Assembly: GCA_964618105.1 (NCBI GenBank)
Contig: CAZUAJ010000001.1
Coordinates: 1 to 64,000, forward strand
Length of the DNA stretch: 64,000 bases
Direction: 5' to 3'
Origin: CAG-273 sp964618105
Lineage (GTDB): Bacteria > Bacillota > Clostridia > TANB77 > CAG-508
Below the pieces are notes generated by a model. That model made no database searches. It saw only the letters and a program-made list of their open reading frames with translations, and had not been told where the DNA came from. Positions 17,403 to 27,622 of this stretch are shown here, piece by piece. The position numbers were made by a program, and so were the translations under genes. The first letter of the stretch is position 1. Each line of letters opens with the position of its first letter.

Positions 17403-20225
17403 TCATAAATATTTTTTTAGAAACTTGCCAGTATAGCTTTGTTCATTTTTTACAATTTGTTCTGGTGAACCTACAGCAATTATTTGTCCACCTTTTTCTC
17501 CGCCTTCTGGTCCCAAGTCTATAATATAATCAGCTGTTTTTATTAAATCTAAATTATGTTCTATTACAATTATGCTGTTTCCTGTATCTACTAATCTTTG
17601 TAAAATATCAACTAATCTGTGAACATCTGCTATATGAAGTCCTGTGGTTGGTTCATCTAAAATATATAGTGTTTTTCCTGTTGCTTTTTTAGATAGTTCT
17701 GTGGCTAATTTTACACGTTGTGCTTCACCACCTGATAGTGTTGTTGATGGTTGTCCTAACTTTATATAACCTAATCCAACATCATATAATGTTTGGATTT
17801 TTGTTTTTATTCTTGGTATGTTTTCGAAAAATTTTAATGCTTCTTCAACTGTCATATCAAGTACATCACTTATTGTTTTACCTTTATATTTAACTTCTAA
17901 GGTTTCTCTGTTATATCTTTTACCTTTACATACTTCACATGGTACATAAATATCTGGTAAAAAGTGCATTTCTATTTTAAGTACTCCATCTCCTGTACAT
18001 GCTTCACATCTACCTCCTGCAACATTAAAGCTAAATCTACCTTTGTCATATCCTCTCATTTTTGCTTCTTGTGTTGATGCAAATATATCTCTAATTATAT
18101 CAAATACACCTGTATATGTTGCAGGGTTTGAACGTGGTGTTCTACCTATTGGTGATTGGTCTATATTTATTATTTTATCAACATTTTCTAGCCCTTTTAT
18201 TTCTTTACATTTACCTGGTTTTTCATTTGAAACATATATTTCTTTTGCTACAGTTCTATATAATATTTCATTTACAAGGGTACTTTTACCTGAGCCTGAA
18301 ACACCTGTAACACATATAAATTGTCCCAATGGAAATTTTACATTTACATTTTTTAAATTATGTTCTGTAGCACCTTTTATTTCAATTGCTTTTCCATTTG
18401 ATTTTCTTCTTTTTTTAGGAAGTTCAATCTGTTTTTTGCCACTTAAATATTGTCCTGTTATTGATTCTGGAACAAGTTTAATTTCTTCTGCTGTTCCTTG
18501 TGCTATTACATTTCCACCATGTACACCTGCACCTGGTCCAATATCTATAATTTGGTCTGCTGCATACATTGTATCTTCATCATGTTCTACAACTAAAACA
18601 CTATTTCCTAAATCTCTTAATTTTCTAAGTGTTGCAAGTAATTTTTCATTATCTCTTTGATGTAAACCTATACTTGGCTCATCTAAAATGTATAAAACAC
18701 CTGTTAAACCTGAACCAATTTGTGTTGCTAAACGTATACGCTGTGCTTCACCACCAGATAAACTGCCTGAACTTCTTGATAATGTTAAATAATCTAAGCC
18801 AACATCAATTAAAAATTGTAAACGTTTATTCAATTCTTTTAAAATTTGATCTGCAATCATTTTATCTTTATTGTTTAGTTGTAAAGAATTTAAAAATTCT
18901 TTTATTTTGTCAATTGACATATCTGTTAGTTCATTTATATTTTTATCTGCAATTTTAACTGATAGACTTTCTTTTTTTAGTCTTGCTCCATGGCAAGTTT
19001 GACAAGCACTTTCGCTCATATACATTTCGTAAAAATCTCTCATACCTTGAGATTTTGTTTCACTGTAACGTCTATCTAATGTAGGTAAAACACCTTCAAA
19101 TGGACTTGTAAATTTTCTAGTACCTGCTGCAGAAGTATATTCAAAAGCTATTTCTTCATCACCTGTACCATATAGTATTTTTTCTACAAACCATCTTGGC
19201 AATTTTTTTATTGGTACATTTTTTATTTCTATATTATAATGTTTGGCAATACTTTCAAAATACATTTTTGCCATTGTATCGCCTTTTTTCATTGTACTTG
19301 CTCCAAATGCTTTTATTCCATCATATAATGTTTTGTTTTTGTCTGGAACTATTAAATCTTCGTCCATTTTCATTAAATAACCTATACCCGTACATGTTGG
19401 GCATGCACCAAAAGGGTTATTAAATGAAAACATTCTAGGTGTTAATTCTTCTATACTTATATTACAATCAGGACAAGCATAGTTTTGACTATATAAAATT
19501 TCTTTATCTTCAGGTATATCTATTACAACCAAGTTATTTCCATATTTTAAAGCAATTTCTATTGATTCTGTTAATCGAGTATGTATGTCTTCTTTTACAA
19601 CTAATCTATCAACAATAAGCTCTATATTATGTTTTTTCTTTCTATCAATATCAATGTCGTCAGTTAATTCATACATTTGTCCATCAACACGCACACGAAC
19701 AAAACCTTCTTTTTGAAAGTCCTCTAGCATTTTTTTATATTCACCTTTTTTTCCACGAATTACTGGTGATAAAACTTGAATTTTAGTGCCTTCTTCTAAA
19801 CTCATTACACTATCTACAATTTGGTCAATAGTTTGTTTTTCAATTTTTTTGCCACAATTTGGACAATATGGCACACCAATACGTGCATATAATAAACGAA
19901 TATAATCATAAATTTCTGTAACAGTTCCAACAGTTGAACGTGGATTACGCGAGGTAGTTTTTTGGTCAATTGAAATAGCTGGTGATAACCCTTCAATAGA
20001 TTCAACATCTGGCTTTTCCATTAGTCCTAAAAATTGCCTTGCATAAGAAGATAAGCTTTCAACATACCTTCTTTGACCTTCTGCATATAATGTATCAAAT
20101 GCTAAAGATGATTTACCTGAACCTGAAAGCCCTGTAATTACTACTAATTTATTTCTTGGTATTTGTATATTTATATTTTTTAAATTATGTTCTTTTGCAC
20201 CCTTTATAATAATGCTATTTTGCAT
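17403..20225 (-). CDS. uvrA: UvrABC excinuclease subunit A
   Basis: Damage-recognition ATPase of nucleotide excision repair; it dimerises and loads UvrB. 940 residues, full length. Two ABC ATPase modules are present, with Walker A GLSGSGKSSLAFDT near the N-terminus and GVSGSGKSTLVNEILY in the second half, and ABC signatures SRSSGSLSGGEAQRIRLA and GQPSTTLSGGEAQRVKLA. Zinc-finger cysteine pairs are CPNC/CPDC and CPTC, with CEAC/CEVC in the second module. The DNA-binding insertion is intact. Ribosome site AGGGGG. No uvrB in view. Confidence 0.98.
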   Translation of the reverse strand: MQNSIIIKGAKEHNLKNINIQIPRNKLVVITGLSGSGKSSLAFDTLYAEGQRRYVESLSSYARQFLGLMEKPDVESIEGLSPAISIDQKTTSRNPRSTVGTVTEIYDYIRLLYARIGVPYCPNCGKKIEKQTIDQIVDSVMSLEEGTKIQVLSPVIRGKKGEYKKMLEDFQKEGFVRVRVDGQMYELTDDIDIDRKKKHNIELIVDRLVVKEDIHTRLTESIEIALKYGNNLVVIDIPEDKEILYSQNYACPDCNISIEELTPRMFSFNNPFGACPTCTGIGYLMKMDEDLIVPDKNKTLYDGIKAFGASTMKKGDTMAKMYFESIAKHYNIEIKNVPIKKLPRWFVEKILYGTGDEEIAFEYTSAAGTRKFTSPFEGVLPTLDRRYSETKSQGMRDFYEMYMSESACQTCHGARLKKESLSVKIADKNINELTDMSIDKIKEFLNSLQLNNKDKMIADQILKELNKRLQFLIDVGLDYLTLSRSSGSLSGGEAQRIRLATQIGSGLTGVLYILDEPSIGLHQRDNEKLLATLRKLRDLGNSVLVVEHDEDTMYAADQIIDIGPGAGVHGGNVIAQGTAEEIKLVPESITGQYLSGKKQIELPKKRRKSNGKAIEIKGATEHNLKNVNVKFPLGQFICVTGVSGSGKSTLVNEILYRTVAKEIYVSNEKPGKCKEIKGLENVDKIINIDQSPIGRTPRSNPATYTGVFDIIRDIFASTQEAKMRGYDKGRFSFNVAGGRCEACTGDGVLKIEMHFLPDIYVPCEVCKGKRYNRETLEVKYKGKTISDVLDMTVEEALKFFENIPRIKTKIQTLYDVGLGYIKLGQPSTTLSGGEAQRVKLATELSKKATGKTLYILDEPTTGLHIADVHRLVDILQRLVDTGNSIIVIEHNLDLIKTADYIIDLGPEGGEKGGQIIAVGSPEQIVKNEQSYTGKFLKKYL

Positions 20226-20353
20226 TTTTTGCCCCCTATATATTTTTTATTTATAACATATATAATTATAAAACATAAGTTCGAGTATGTCAAGAAATTT
20301 TTTATAATTGGAAAAAACTGTGTTACAAGATAATGATTAGTGCCACATAAATT

Positions 20354-20380
20354 AAAGAGCAGATTAAAAATCTGCTCTTT
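20354..20380 (-). terminator. terminator after the L,D-transpeptidase gene
   Basis: Perfect 12-bp stem AAAGAGCAGATT / AATCTGCTCTTT with a 3-nt loop, 4 bp past the stop codon on the minus strand. Confidence 0.8.
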
Positions 20381-20383
20381 GTT

Positions 20384-21799
20384 TTAGGATTTGTAAATTA
20401 TAATTGGAATATTCCTACTAATGTTTTCATACAAAGTTTTTGCTGCTTCAAACGGCATATTTACACAACCATGCGAGCCATTTGTTTTGTAGATTTCTCC
20501 ACCAAACACTCCTTTTCTCCATGAAGCATCATGAAAACCAATATCACCATTAAATGGCATCCAATATTTAACTGAAGATGCATATCTACTTCCATCACTG
20601 TTATATCCTCTCAAAACAGCATTAGTTGTTTTGTATGTTAAGTAGTAGATACCTGTAGGGGTTCCATGTTTACTAGACATATTGCCTGTAACACAAGAAG
20701 ATTCAAGTATACATTTACCTTGACTATACATCCAAATTTTTTGCCGGCTAATATCAAGTTCAATGTAATTATCTAAATCAATTTGTGCTGCGTCACTAAG
20801 GTAACTTACATTTCTTTTAAAATATTGTCCATCTCCAAAGTTTTGCTTAAGCCAAGCAATTTCTTGTTCCTGATCAATTTGAGGAATAGCTTTATTTTGA
20901 AAATCAACTGAAATTTTACCAATATCAGTGGCTTCAAACTCAAAGCTTTTTACTTTTTCCTGAAGTTCCATAATTAAGTTGGTGAATTGCTCATCAAGGT
21001 TTATAGTGTAATTTCCATTTTTATCTTTAAAAACCCACTCCTTAATTACATTAGCATCCACAGTCAAAATTTCTGTTCCATTTGCATAATATACAATAGT
21101 TGTTGCTAATGCATCATTTATGGGTTTCAGCATTTTTTCAACCCTTTGAGTTTCTTCAGCAATTGTTTGGTTTGTTAACTCGTAAAAATCAATAATACCT
21201 ATTCCTCTTTTTAATCTAGAAACAGTCAAATCAGTTGCTGCATCAATGTCAATACTAATATGGCTATGTTCAATACTTGCTTTATACTCAGCCAAAGTTT
21301 CGTCGTATTTTACTGATGAGTTTGATATTTTTCCTGAATTTTGAGTAATTTCAGGAAATTCAATCAACAATTCTCTGACTTTTTCTTCGTTGATGGTTAG
21401 TAAATCTTTTAAAAATATAAAGTTTGTATAACTACTTCTTGAAAACAATGGTTGTTGTTTTAATTCTTCAGTCAGTTTTTTATCCAAATCATCGCAAATG
21501 ACAGGATCAAATTGTTTTAATGAAACAGTATATTCAGTATCACATTTATCTCCATTATAAAAAATAAACTTTACCTTTTGTTTTACAATTTCATCTTTGA
21601 TTTTATTTTGTGCCTGTTCAGTGGTCAGATTAGAACAATTAATACTATTAATGATAGTATTGTTTTTAAAGTGACTTTTTTGATAACTAACAACTTGTAT
21701 TGTTACAATCATAACACAAAATGTTATTATTGCCACAACCGCTATTTTTAAGTTCTTGCACCTTCTCTTCCGTTCTTCTCGAGTAGTTATTCTAGACAT
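20384..21799 (-). CDS. L,D-transpeptidase (YkuD) with N-terminal membrane anchor and PG-binding repeats
   Basis: Cell-wall enzyme forming 3-3 peptidoglycan cross-links or attaching proteins. ATG 21799 is chosen because AGGAGG lies 7 bp upstream; a longer frame to 21847 lacks such a site. A basic N-terminus is followed by a membrane helix (about 19-36), two PG_binding_4-like regions (about 60-330) and a C-terminal YkuD domain (about 340-471) with IGFHDASW and the catalytic SHGCVNMPFE. Codon 352 is CGG in an otherwise normal context (DISRQKIW), the only CGG I found in an uninterrupted gene here. Four DnaA boxes lie about 180-260 bp upstream. Confidence 0.9.
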   Translation of the reverse strand: MSRITTREERKRRCKNLKIAVVAIITFCVMIVTIQVVSYQKSHFKNNTIINSINCSNLTTEQAQNKIKDEIVKQKVKFIFYNGDKCDTEYTVSLKQFDPVICDDLDKKLTEELKQQPLFSRSSYTNFIFLKDLLTINEEKVRELLIEFPEITQNSGKISNSSVKYDETLAEYKASIEHSHISIDIDAATDLTVSRLKRGIGIIDFYELTNQTIAEETQRVEKMLKPINDALATTIVYYANGTEILTVDANVIKEWVFKDKNGNYTINLDEQFTNLIMELQEKVKSFEFEATDIGKISVDFQNKAIPQIDQEQEIAWLKQNFGDGQYFKRNVSYLSDAAQIDLDNYIELDISRQKIWMYSQGKCILESSCVTGNMSSKHGTPTGIYYLTYKTTNAVLRGYNSDGSRYASSVKYWMPFNGDIGFHDASWRKGVFGGEIYKTNGSHGCVNMPFEAAKTLYENISRNIPIIIYKS

Positions 21800-21979
21800 A
21801 TAATTTCCTCCTAATCTTGTTAAAATATTAATTTCAACATATATCATATAATAACAGATATTTATATTATATCATAGGTTGTATTATAAGTCAAAACATT
21901 ATGTAGAACTGTTCCGAATTTGTATTTATATTACAAAAAGGCAATTTATGTTACATAATTGTTATAATAAGTTTACACA

Positions 21980-22056
21980 AAAGTTATCCACATTATTGTG
22001 GATAATGTGGATAACTTTGTGAACAACGTTAAATAAAGGACTATTTTTGTGGATAA
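21980..22056. promoter_or_regulatory. cluster of four perfect DnaA boxes
   Basis: TTATCCACA occurs once on the plus strand (21984-21992) and as TGTGGATAA three times (21997-22005, 22006-22014, 22048-22056). The first and third sit in a perfect 16-bp inverted repeat (AAAGTTATCCACATTA, 21980-21995 and 22003-22018). The region lies in the 389-bp gap between the HTH gene and the transpeptidase gene, upstream of the latter. No dnaA, dnaN or divergent gene arrangement is visible, so a DnaA-titration or DnaA-regulated promoter site is more likely than the main origin. Confidence 0.8.
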
Positions 22057-22188
22057 CTTCTAATTTTTATCGTTTCTATTTTATGGTAACATTTTATTTA
22101 TTCTATCTCTCTTTTTTTGTCTTCCAATATTTTACAATTTTAGTTTTTTATTTGCCAAATCACATTGTAAAAAATATAATTAATTCAA

Positions 22189-23013
22189 TTATCTTTCAGC
22201 ATGTTGTTCTTCTTGATTTATATTCTTTTTAGATGTATTAGAAGCTTTTCTATCTTTTTCTTGATTTAGCATAATTTCTTTTATTTTTTCTTCTAAAGCA
22301 CCTAATGTACTTTTCTCTAATTCAAGATGTTCTTCTGCGAAGTCAATTCCTTTTTGATATTCTCTTGACATTATATAAGTATATGTAATAAGTGCATAGT
22401 CATATTGTGTCATATATTGTGAAAATTTATTTACTAAAGTATTTGCTTTGTTTGTCATTATTGTTGCTTGTGTTCTCGTCATATTGCTTTTTTTAGTATT
22501 ATGTAATATATGTATCAATTCCCTTTTCTTTAATTTAAATATTCTTTCTGTTTCTGATTTTTTCTGTTCTTCTTGTTGTATTTCTCGATATATTTGTTCA
22601 ATTATATTTCTTTCAACATTAAATTCTTCTGCAATTGCAGATATTGCTGGATATGTTTTTAATTTTTGTTTTATCATTTCTCTTTCAGATACACTTACAT
22701 TAGTTTTTTTTCTTTTTTGTCTTGCAGTCTTTTCTTTTAGTTCTTCTACCTTTCTTTGTTCTTGAAATATTTTATTTTTTATTTTCTTTGCACTTTCAAT
22801 TTCTATATTAGCTATTTGCGCTATTTCTTCGCATGACATATTAGGATTATGTATAATTTGTTTTCTAATACTCGTAATTGGTAGTATTTTAGCCGCTCTC
22901 ATAATTTTTGCTACACTTGTATTAGATACACCAATTTTTTGACCAATTTCAGTTTCTGAATAAACTCCTTGTTTTGCTAAACGTATAATTTCATCTTCTA
23001 TTTCTTTTTTCAT
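22189..23013 (-). CDS. multi-HTH putative DNA-binding protein
   Basis: 274 residues. Two to three helix-turn-helix-like units are visible: residues about 4-38 (LAKQGVYSETEIGQKIGVSN), about 50-80 (MSCEEIAQIANIEIESAKKI) and about 112-142 (YPAISAIAEEFNVERNIIEQI). A charged helical linker and a C-terminal helical region follow, ending in a hydrophilic tail. I do not recognise the family. It could be a transcription or replication regulator; the DnaA-box cluster lies just past its 3' end. Ribosome site GAGAGG. Function open. Confidence 0.55.
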   Translation of the reverse strand: MKKEIEDEIIRLAKQGVYSETEIGQKIGVSNTSVAKIMRAAKILPITSIRKQIIHNPNMSCEEIAQIANIEIESAKKIKNKIFQEQRKVEELKEKTARQKRKKTNVSVSEREMIKQKLKTYPAISAIAEEFNVERNIIEQIYREIQQEEQKKSETERIFKLKKRELIHILHNTKKSNMTRTQATIMTNKANTLVNKFSQYMTQYDYALITYTYIMSREYQKGIDFAEEHLELEKSTLGALEEKIKEIMLNQEKDRKASNTSKKNINQEEQHAER

Positions 23014-23069
23014 AGATTATTACCTCTCATATTACTATATTATATCATGTTATGTTAAGTAATGTAAAC

Positions 23070-23115
23070 AAAAATAGCCTGAAAATATAAATTTTACATT
23101 TTTAGGCTATTTTTT
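23070..23115 (-). terminator. terminator after polC
   Basis: AAAAATAGCCTGAAAAT / ATTTTTAGGCTATTTTT, a 17-bp stem with one G-U position, 11 bp past the polC stop and followed by T residues on the minus strand. Confidence 0.85.
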
Positions 23116-23125
23116 CACGCTAATT

Positions 23126-26100
23126 TTATTCAAACAAACTAATCTGATTGCTTTGACTCATTCCTTTTAAACAGCCAACCTTTTGTAGCATTTCTACAAC
23201 AGAAACACCAATTTTAGCTCTAATTTTCATATCGTCAATAGACATAAATTTCCCCTCTTTTTTAGCAGCATCAATTCCTTCAGCTGCAACCGTTCCAAGA
23301 CCAGGTATACTGTTTAGTGGTGGTCTTATTTCTGTTTCTGATTCCATTATAAACTTAGTTGCATGACTTTTGTATAAATCAATTGGCAAGAATGTTATTC
23401 CTCTTTCATACATTTCAAGTACAAGTTCCAATATTGCATACATATTTTTATCTTTTGTTGTTGCACTATTTCCTTGTAAATCTATTTCCTTCATTTTATT
23501 TTTTACTTTTTCTTTTCCATAACACATAATATCACTATCAAATTCGTCTGCACGAATTGTAAAAAATGCTGTGTAATATGCTACTGGTTTATGAACTTTA
23601 AACCACGCAATACGGAATGCATTTGTAACATAAGCTGCCGCATGTGCTTTAGGGAACATGTATTTAATTTTTTGGCAAGAGCCTATATACCATTCTGGTA
23701 TTTTATATTCTCTCATCATTGCTTCATGTTCCTTCCATTTTTCTGGATCTTTTGATGCTTTGCCTTTACGTACAAATTCCATTATTTTAAATGCTGGTTT
23801 TGGTGGTAACCCTTGTTTTATTAAATAAAGCATAATATCATCTCTACAGCCTATTGCTTCACTTAATGTAACTATTCCTTGATTTACAAGTTCTTGTCCG
23901 TTATTTAACCATACGTCTGTACCATGTGAAAGTCCAGATATACTTATTAATTCATTAAAAGTTGTTGGTTTTGTGTCTACTAACATTCCCCTTACAAATT
24001 TAGTTCCAAACTCCGGTATTCCAAATGTTCCAACTTCTGAATGTATTTGTTCAGGAGTTACTCCCAATACTTTAGTAGAACTAAAAATAGACATTGTATC
24101 TTTATCGTCTAAAGGTACTTTTGTTGGGTCAATTCCTGTTAAATCAAATAACATACGTATCATTGTAGGATCATCATGTCCTAGAATATCTAGTTTTAAT
24201 AAGTTTTGGTCAATTGAGTGGTAATCAAAATGTGTTGTTATAATATCTGAGTTCGGATCATCTGCTGGATGTTGTACAGGTGTAAATTCATATATTTCTC
24301 TTCCTTTTGGCACGACTATAATTCCACCTGGATGTTGCCCAGTTGTTCTTTTTATTCCTGTACATCCTTGTGAAAGTCTTACAACTTCTGCATTGCTAAC
24401 AGGTATGCCTTTTTCCTCATAATATTTTTTTACATACCCATAAGCTGTTTTATCAGCAACTGTACCAACTGTACCTGCTTTAAATGTTGTTCCTTTTCCA
24501 AATATAATCTCTGTATATCTGTGTGCCTTTGCTTGATATTCTCCTGAAAAGTTTAAGTCTATATCTGGCTCTTTATCTCCATCAAACCCTAAGAAAGTTT
24601 CAAATGGTATATCCATACCATCTTTTGCTAGCTTTTTTCCACATTTAGGACATGTTTTGTCTGGCAAATCAAATCCATTTTTCACACCATAATCTGAAAA
24701 ATCAGAATATTTACAATTAGGGCACCTATAATGTGGTGGTAGTGAATTAACTTCTGTAATGCCTGTCATATTTGCTACAAATGATGAACCTACAGAACCT
24801 CTTGAACCAACTATATAGCCATCTTCATTAGATTTCCATACAAGTTTTTGTGCAATAATATACATAACTGAGAATCCATTTGAAATAATTGAGTTAAGCT
24901 CTTTATCGAGTCTTGACTGTACTATTTCTGGTAGTTCTTCTCCATATAATTCATGTGCTTTATCATAAGCTATATTTTTAATTGTTTCTTCACAACCTTC
25001 AATATGTGGTGGACATTTTTCAGGTGAAATTGGGCTTATTTTTTCACACATATCTGCTATTTTATTTGTGTTTGTTACAACAACCTCGTAAGCTTTTTCT
25101 TCTCCCAAATAATCAAATTCTTTTAGCATTTCATCTGTCGTGCGCAAATATAGTGGTGCTTGTTCGTCCGCATCATCATAGCCTTGTCCAGCCATTAGTA
25201 TTCTACGGTAAATTTCGTCTTGTGGGTCCATAAAGTGAACATCGCACGTTGCTACAACTGGTTTCTGTAGTTTTTCGCCAAGTGCAACTATTTTACGGTT
25301 AATGTCTTTTAAATCTTCAACTCCTTGTACTGTTTCATTTCTCACCATAAACATATTGTTTCCAAGTGGTTGAATTTCTAAATAATCATAATCTGCTGCA
25401 ATTTCTTCTATTTCTTCATCTGTTTTACCTGCTATAATTGCTCTATATATTTCACCTTGTTCACAAGCACTACCTAGTATTAAACCTTCTGAATATTTTT
25501 TATAAAGTGATTTTAATATACGTGGTTTTTTGTAAAAATAGTGTAGATGAGAAAAAGATATTAGTTTATATAAATTCTTAAGTCCTACATAATCTTTTGC
25601 AAGTATTATTGCATGATATGTTGAAAGTGATTTGTAATCTGCTTTACCACTTAATTTTTCATCAATATCATCTAATGTTTTTACCCCTTTTTCTCTTAGC
25701 ATATCAAACATTACATTTAATACTTTTACTGTTGTATCAACATCGTCTAATGCTCTGTGGGCCACTTCAACTTTAATTCCTAATTTTTCAGCTATAATAC
25801 CTAATTTATATTTTTTGTAATCTGGAAATAAATCTTTTGCCAAACGCAATGTATCTAAATATGTATTTTCTAATTTTAAACCTAGTAATGTGCAATTATG
25901 TTTTAAAAAGCCAATATCAAAATCTGCATTATGTGCTACAAGTACACTATCACCTACAAATTCTATAAGTTTTGGCATAACTTTTTCAATTGTTGGTGCA
26001 TCTTTAACCATATCGTCTGTTATATTTGTAACATCTACAACTCTTTGTGGAATTGGTTTTTCTGGGTTTACAAATGTACTAAACTCATCTATTACTTCTC

Positions 26101-27520
26101 CATTTTTAACCTTCATTATACCAATTTCGGTAATTTTTTCTGTTCTAAATGAAAAACCTGTGGTTTCTAAGTCAAGCACACAATATATTGTGTCATCTAA
26201 TGGCTGATTTTTAGAAAAAGAAACAGATGGTGTTTTATCTGGCGCCAAATATGCTTCAACACCATATATAACTTTTAAATCTGGGTGGTCTTTTTCTAAA
26301 TATTTATGAGCTTCTGGAAATGCTTGTACAACACCATGGTCGGTAATAGCAATTGACTTCATGCCCCATTTTACTGCACGTTTTAGTAAATCTTTTGCAG
26401 ATGTCATTCCATCCATTTGACTCATTTGAGTATGCATATGTAACTCTACTCTTTTTACTTTTGATTCATCTTTTCGTACTTCTTTTTTTATTCCCGTTGA
26501 CTCTATAACTACGTTTGCAATAACACCTAATTCTTTTGCAAATGGATCAAATTGTGCAGTTCCATTTACTTTAACTCCACTAGCTGATTTTAGTCTTTTT
26601 ATTACAGCATCATGTTTATCAGCTTCAACAAATGCTTTACAAGTAATTGTACTTGAACCATCATATAAATCAAATGTTACTAAAAATTTACCGGATTTTA
26701 ATTCTCTTGAATCTGTATTTAAAACTTCTCCATCTAAAAGAACCTTTCCACTATCTACTGATAAATCAATTACTTTTGATAATTCTTCTTTTATTTTCAT
26801 GCTTCTACCATAAATTAATGGTGAATTTTCTTCTTGTTCAGGTTTATAAGGAATGTCCACACTGGTTGGAATTGGCGTGTCGAATGTTGGAATAGAATCT
26901 GTTTGATTTTGCATTTTCTTTTCTTTTGCTTGCCTTTTTTCTTCTGCTTGCTCCATAGCCTCTTTTTGTGCAAGCATAATCGCTTGTTTTTCAAGTTCAA
27001 TTGCATCTGCTTTATATTGTTCTAGCATTTCAGCTGTAATTTCTTCTTGGTATGAAATTGCATAATTTTTATGATATATATCTGATAATTTTGCTGATAA
27101 TATTTTGTCAAAATCTCTGGCCTCCAGTACCATTTTGCCTTTCATTGCAAGTTTTACAGTTATTTTATTTTCTTCTATACTAATACCACTATTTTTAAGC
27201 AGTGCTTTTGTTAATGGATGTTTGTATGCCATATATTCTACTATGTCTGACCATTCTGTTTGTATTTTACTATTTACATTTTCATCAATATTATCTGTTT
27301 CAATTTTTATATTAATATCTTTGAAATTAAAGCGTTTTGCTAAATATTTTTCAAAATCTGTTAGGTCTTTTATTAAAATAGAAGATGTTGCTTTTAATTT
27401 TATTTCTAAAATATTTGTTTTTTTGTATATATTTACACATACAACTTTAGCCTCGCTTAATGCGAAGCTATTTGAGTTATAGTCTTTAAATACTTGTTTT
27501 ACTGTTTTTTGTTCTTCCAT
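23126..27520 (-). CDS. polC: DNA polymerase III alpha subunit, PolC type
   Basis: Main replicative polymerase of low-GC Gram-positives. 1464 residues, full length. Order of domains: N-terminal domain and linker (1-230), OB domain (about 235-340), PHP domain (HMHTQMSQMDGMTSAKDLLKRA is its first part), inserted DEDD 3'-5' exonuclease (YCVLDLETTGFS), rest of PHP, then the polymerase core with FDGDKEPDIDLNFSGEYQ, GTVGTVADKTAYGYVKKY, a zinc site (CPNC/CPKC) and the C-terminal region ending in QISLFE, a likely beta-clamp motif. It terminates the pyrH-to-polC gene series. Confidence 0.98.
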   Translation of the reverse strand: MEEQKTVKQVFKDYNSNSFALSEAKVVCVNIYKKTNILEIKLKATSSILIKDLTDFEKYLAKRFNFKDINIKIETDNIDENVNSKIQTEWSDIVEYMAYKHPLTKALLKNSGISIEENKITVKLAMKGKMVLEARDFDKILSAKLSDIYHKNYAISYQEEITAEMLEQYKADAIELEKQAIMLAQKEAMEQAEEKRQAKEKKMQNQTDSIPTFDTPIPTSVDIPYKPEQEENSPLIYGRSMKIKEELSKVIDLSVDSGKVLLDGEVLNTDSRELKSGKFLVTFDLYDGSSTITCKAFVEADKHDAVIKRLKSASGVKVNGTAQFDPFAKELGVIANVVIESTGIKKEVRKDESKVKRVELHMHTQMSQMDGMTSAKDLLKRAVKWGMKSIAITDHGVVQAFPEAHKYLEKDHPDLKVIYGVEAYLAPDKTPSVSFSKNQPLDDTIYCVLDLETTGFSFRTEKITEIGIMKVKNGEVIDEFSTFVNPEKPIPQRVVDVTNITDDMVKDAPTIEKVMPKLIEFVGDSVLVAHNADFDIGFLKHNCTLLGLKLENTYLDTLRLAKDLFPDYKKYKLGIIAEKLGIKVEVAHRALDDVDTTVKVLNVMFDMLREKGVKTLDDIDEKLSGKADYKSLSTYHAIILAKDYVGLKNLYKLISFSHLHYFYKKPRILKSLYKKYSEGLILGSACEQGEIYRAIIAGKTDEEIEEIAADYDYLEIQPLGNNMFMVRNETVQGVEDLKDINRKIVALGEKLQKPVVATCDVHFMDPQDEIYRRILMAGQGYDDADEQAPLYLRTTDEMLKEFDYLGEEKAYEVVVTNTNKIADMCEKISPISPEKCPPHIEGCEETIKNIAYDKAHELYGEELPEIVQSRLDKELNSIISNGFSVMYIIAQKLVWKSNEDGYIVGSRGSVGSSFVANMTGITEVNSLPPHYRCPNCKYSDFSDYGVKNGFDLPDKTCPKCGKKLAKDGMDIPFETFLGFDGDKEPDIDLNFSGEYQAKAHRYTEIIFGKGTTFKAGTVGTVADKTAYGYVKKYYEEKGIPVSNAEVVRLSQGCTGIKRTTGQHPGGIIVVPKGREIYEFTPVQHPADDPNSDIITTHFDYHSIDQNLLKLDILGHDDPTMIRMLFDLTGIDPTKVPLDDKDTMSIFSSTKVLGVTPEQIHSEVGTFGIPEFGTKFVRGMLVDTKPTTFNELISISGLSHGTDVWLNNGQELVNQGIVTLSEAIGCRDDIMLYLIKQGLPPKPAFKIMEFVRKGKASKDPEKWKEHEAMMREYKIPEWYIGSCQKIKYMFPKAHAAAYVTNAFRIAWFKVHKPVAYYTAFFTIRADEFDSDIMCYGKEKVKNKMKEIDLQGNSATTKDKNMYAILELVLEMYERGITFLPIDLYKSHATKFIMESETEIRPPLNSIPGLGTVAAEGIDAAKKEGKFMSIDDMKIRAKIGVSVVEMLQKVGCLKGMSQSNQISLFE

Positions 27521-27622
27521 TTTTTCCTCTTTTTACTTGATTTTTATAGATACTAATATTTTTTATTCTGTACAGGATAACTATTTTGTATTTTCAAGTT
27601 CGCTTGTGTGGGAACCAGCAAG

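Noticed and set aside
21848..22188. Chromosomal replication origin
   Set aside because: DnaA boxes are present, but there is no dnaA/dnaN, no divergent gene orientation and no clear unwinding element adjacent. Called a DnaA-box cluster instead.
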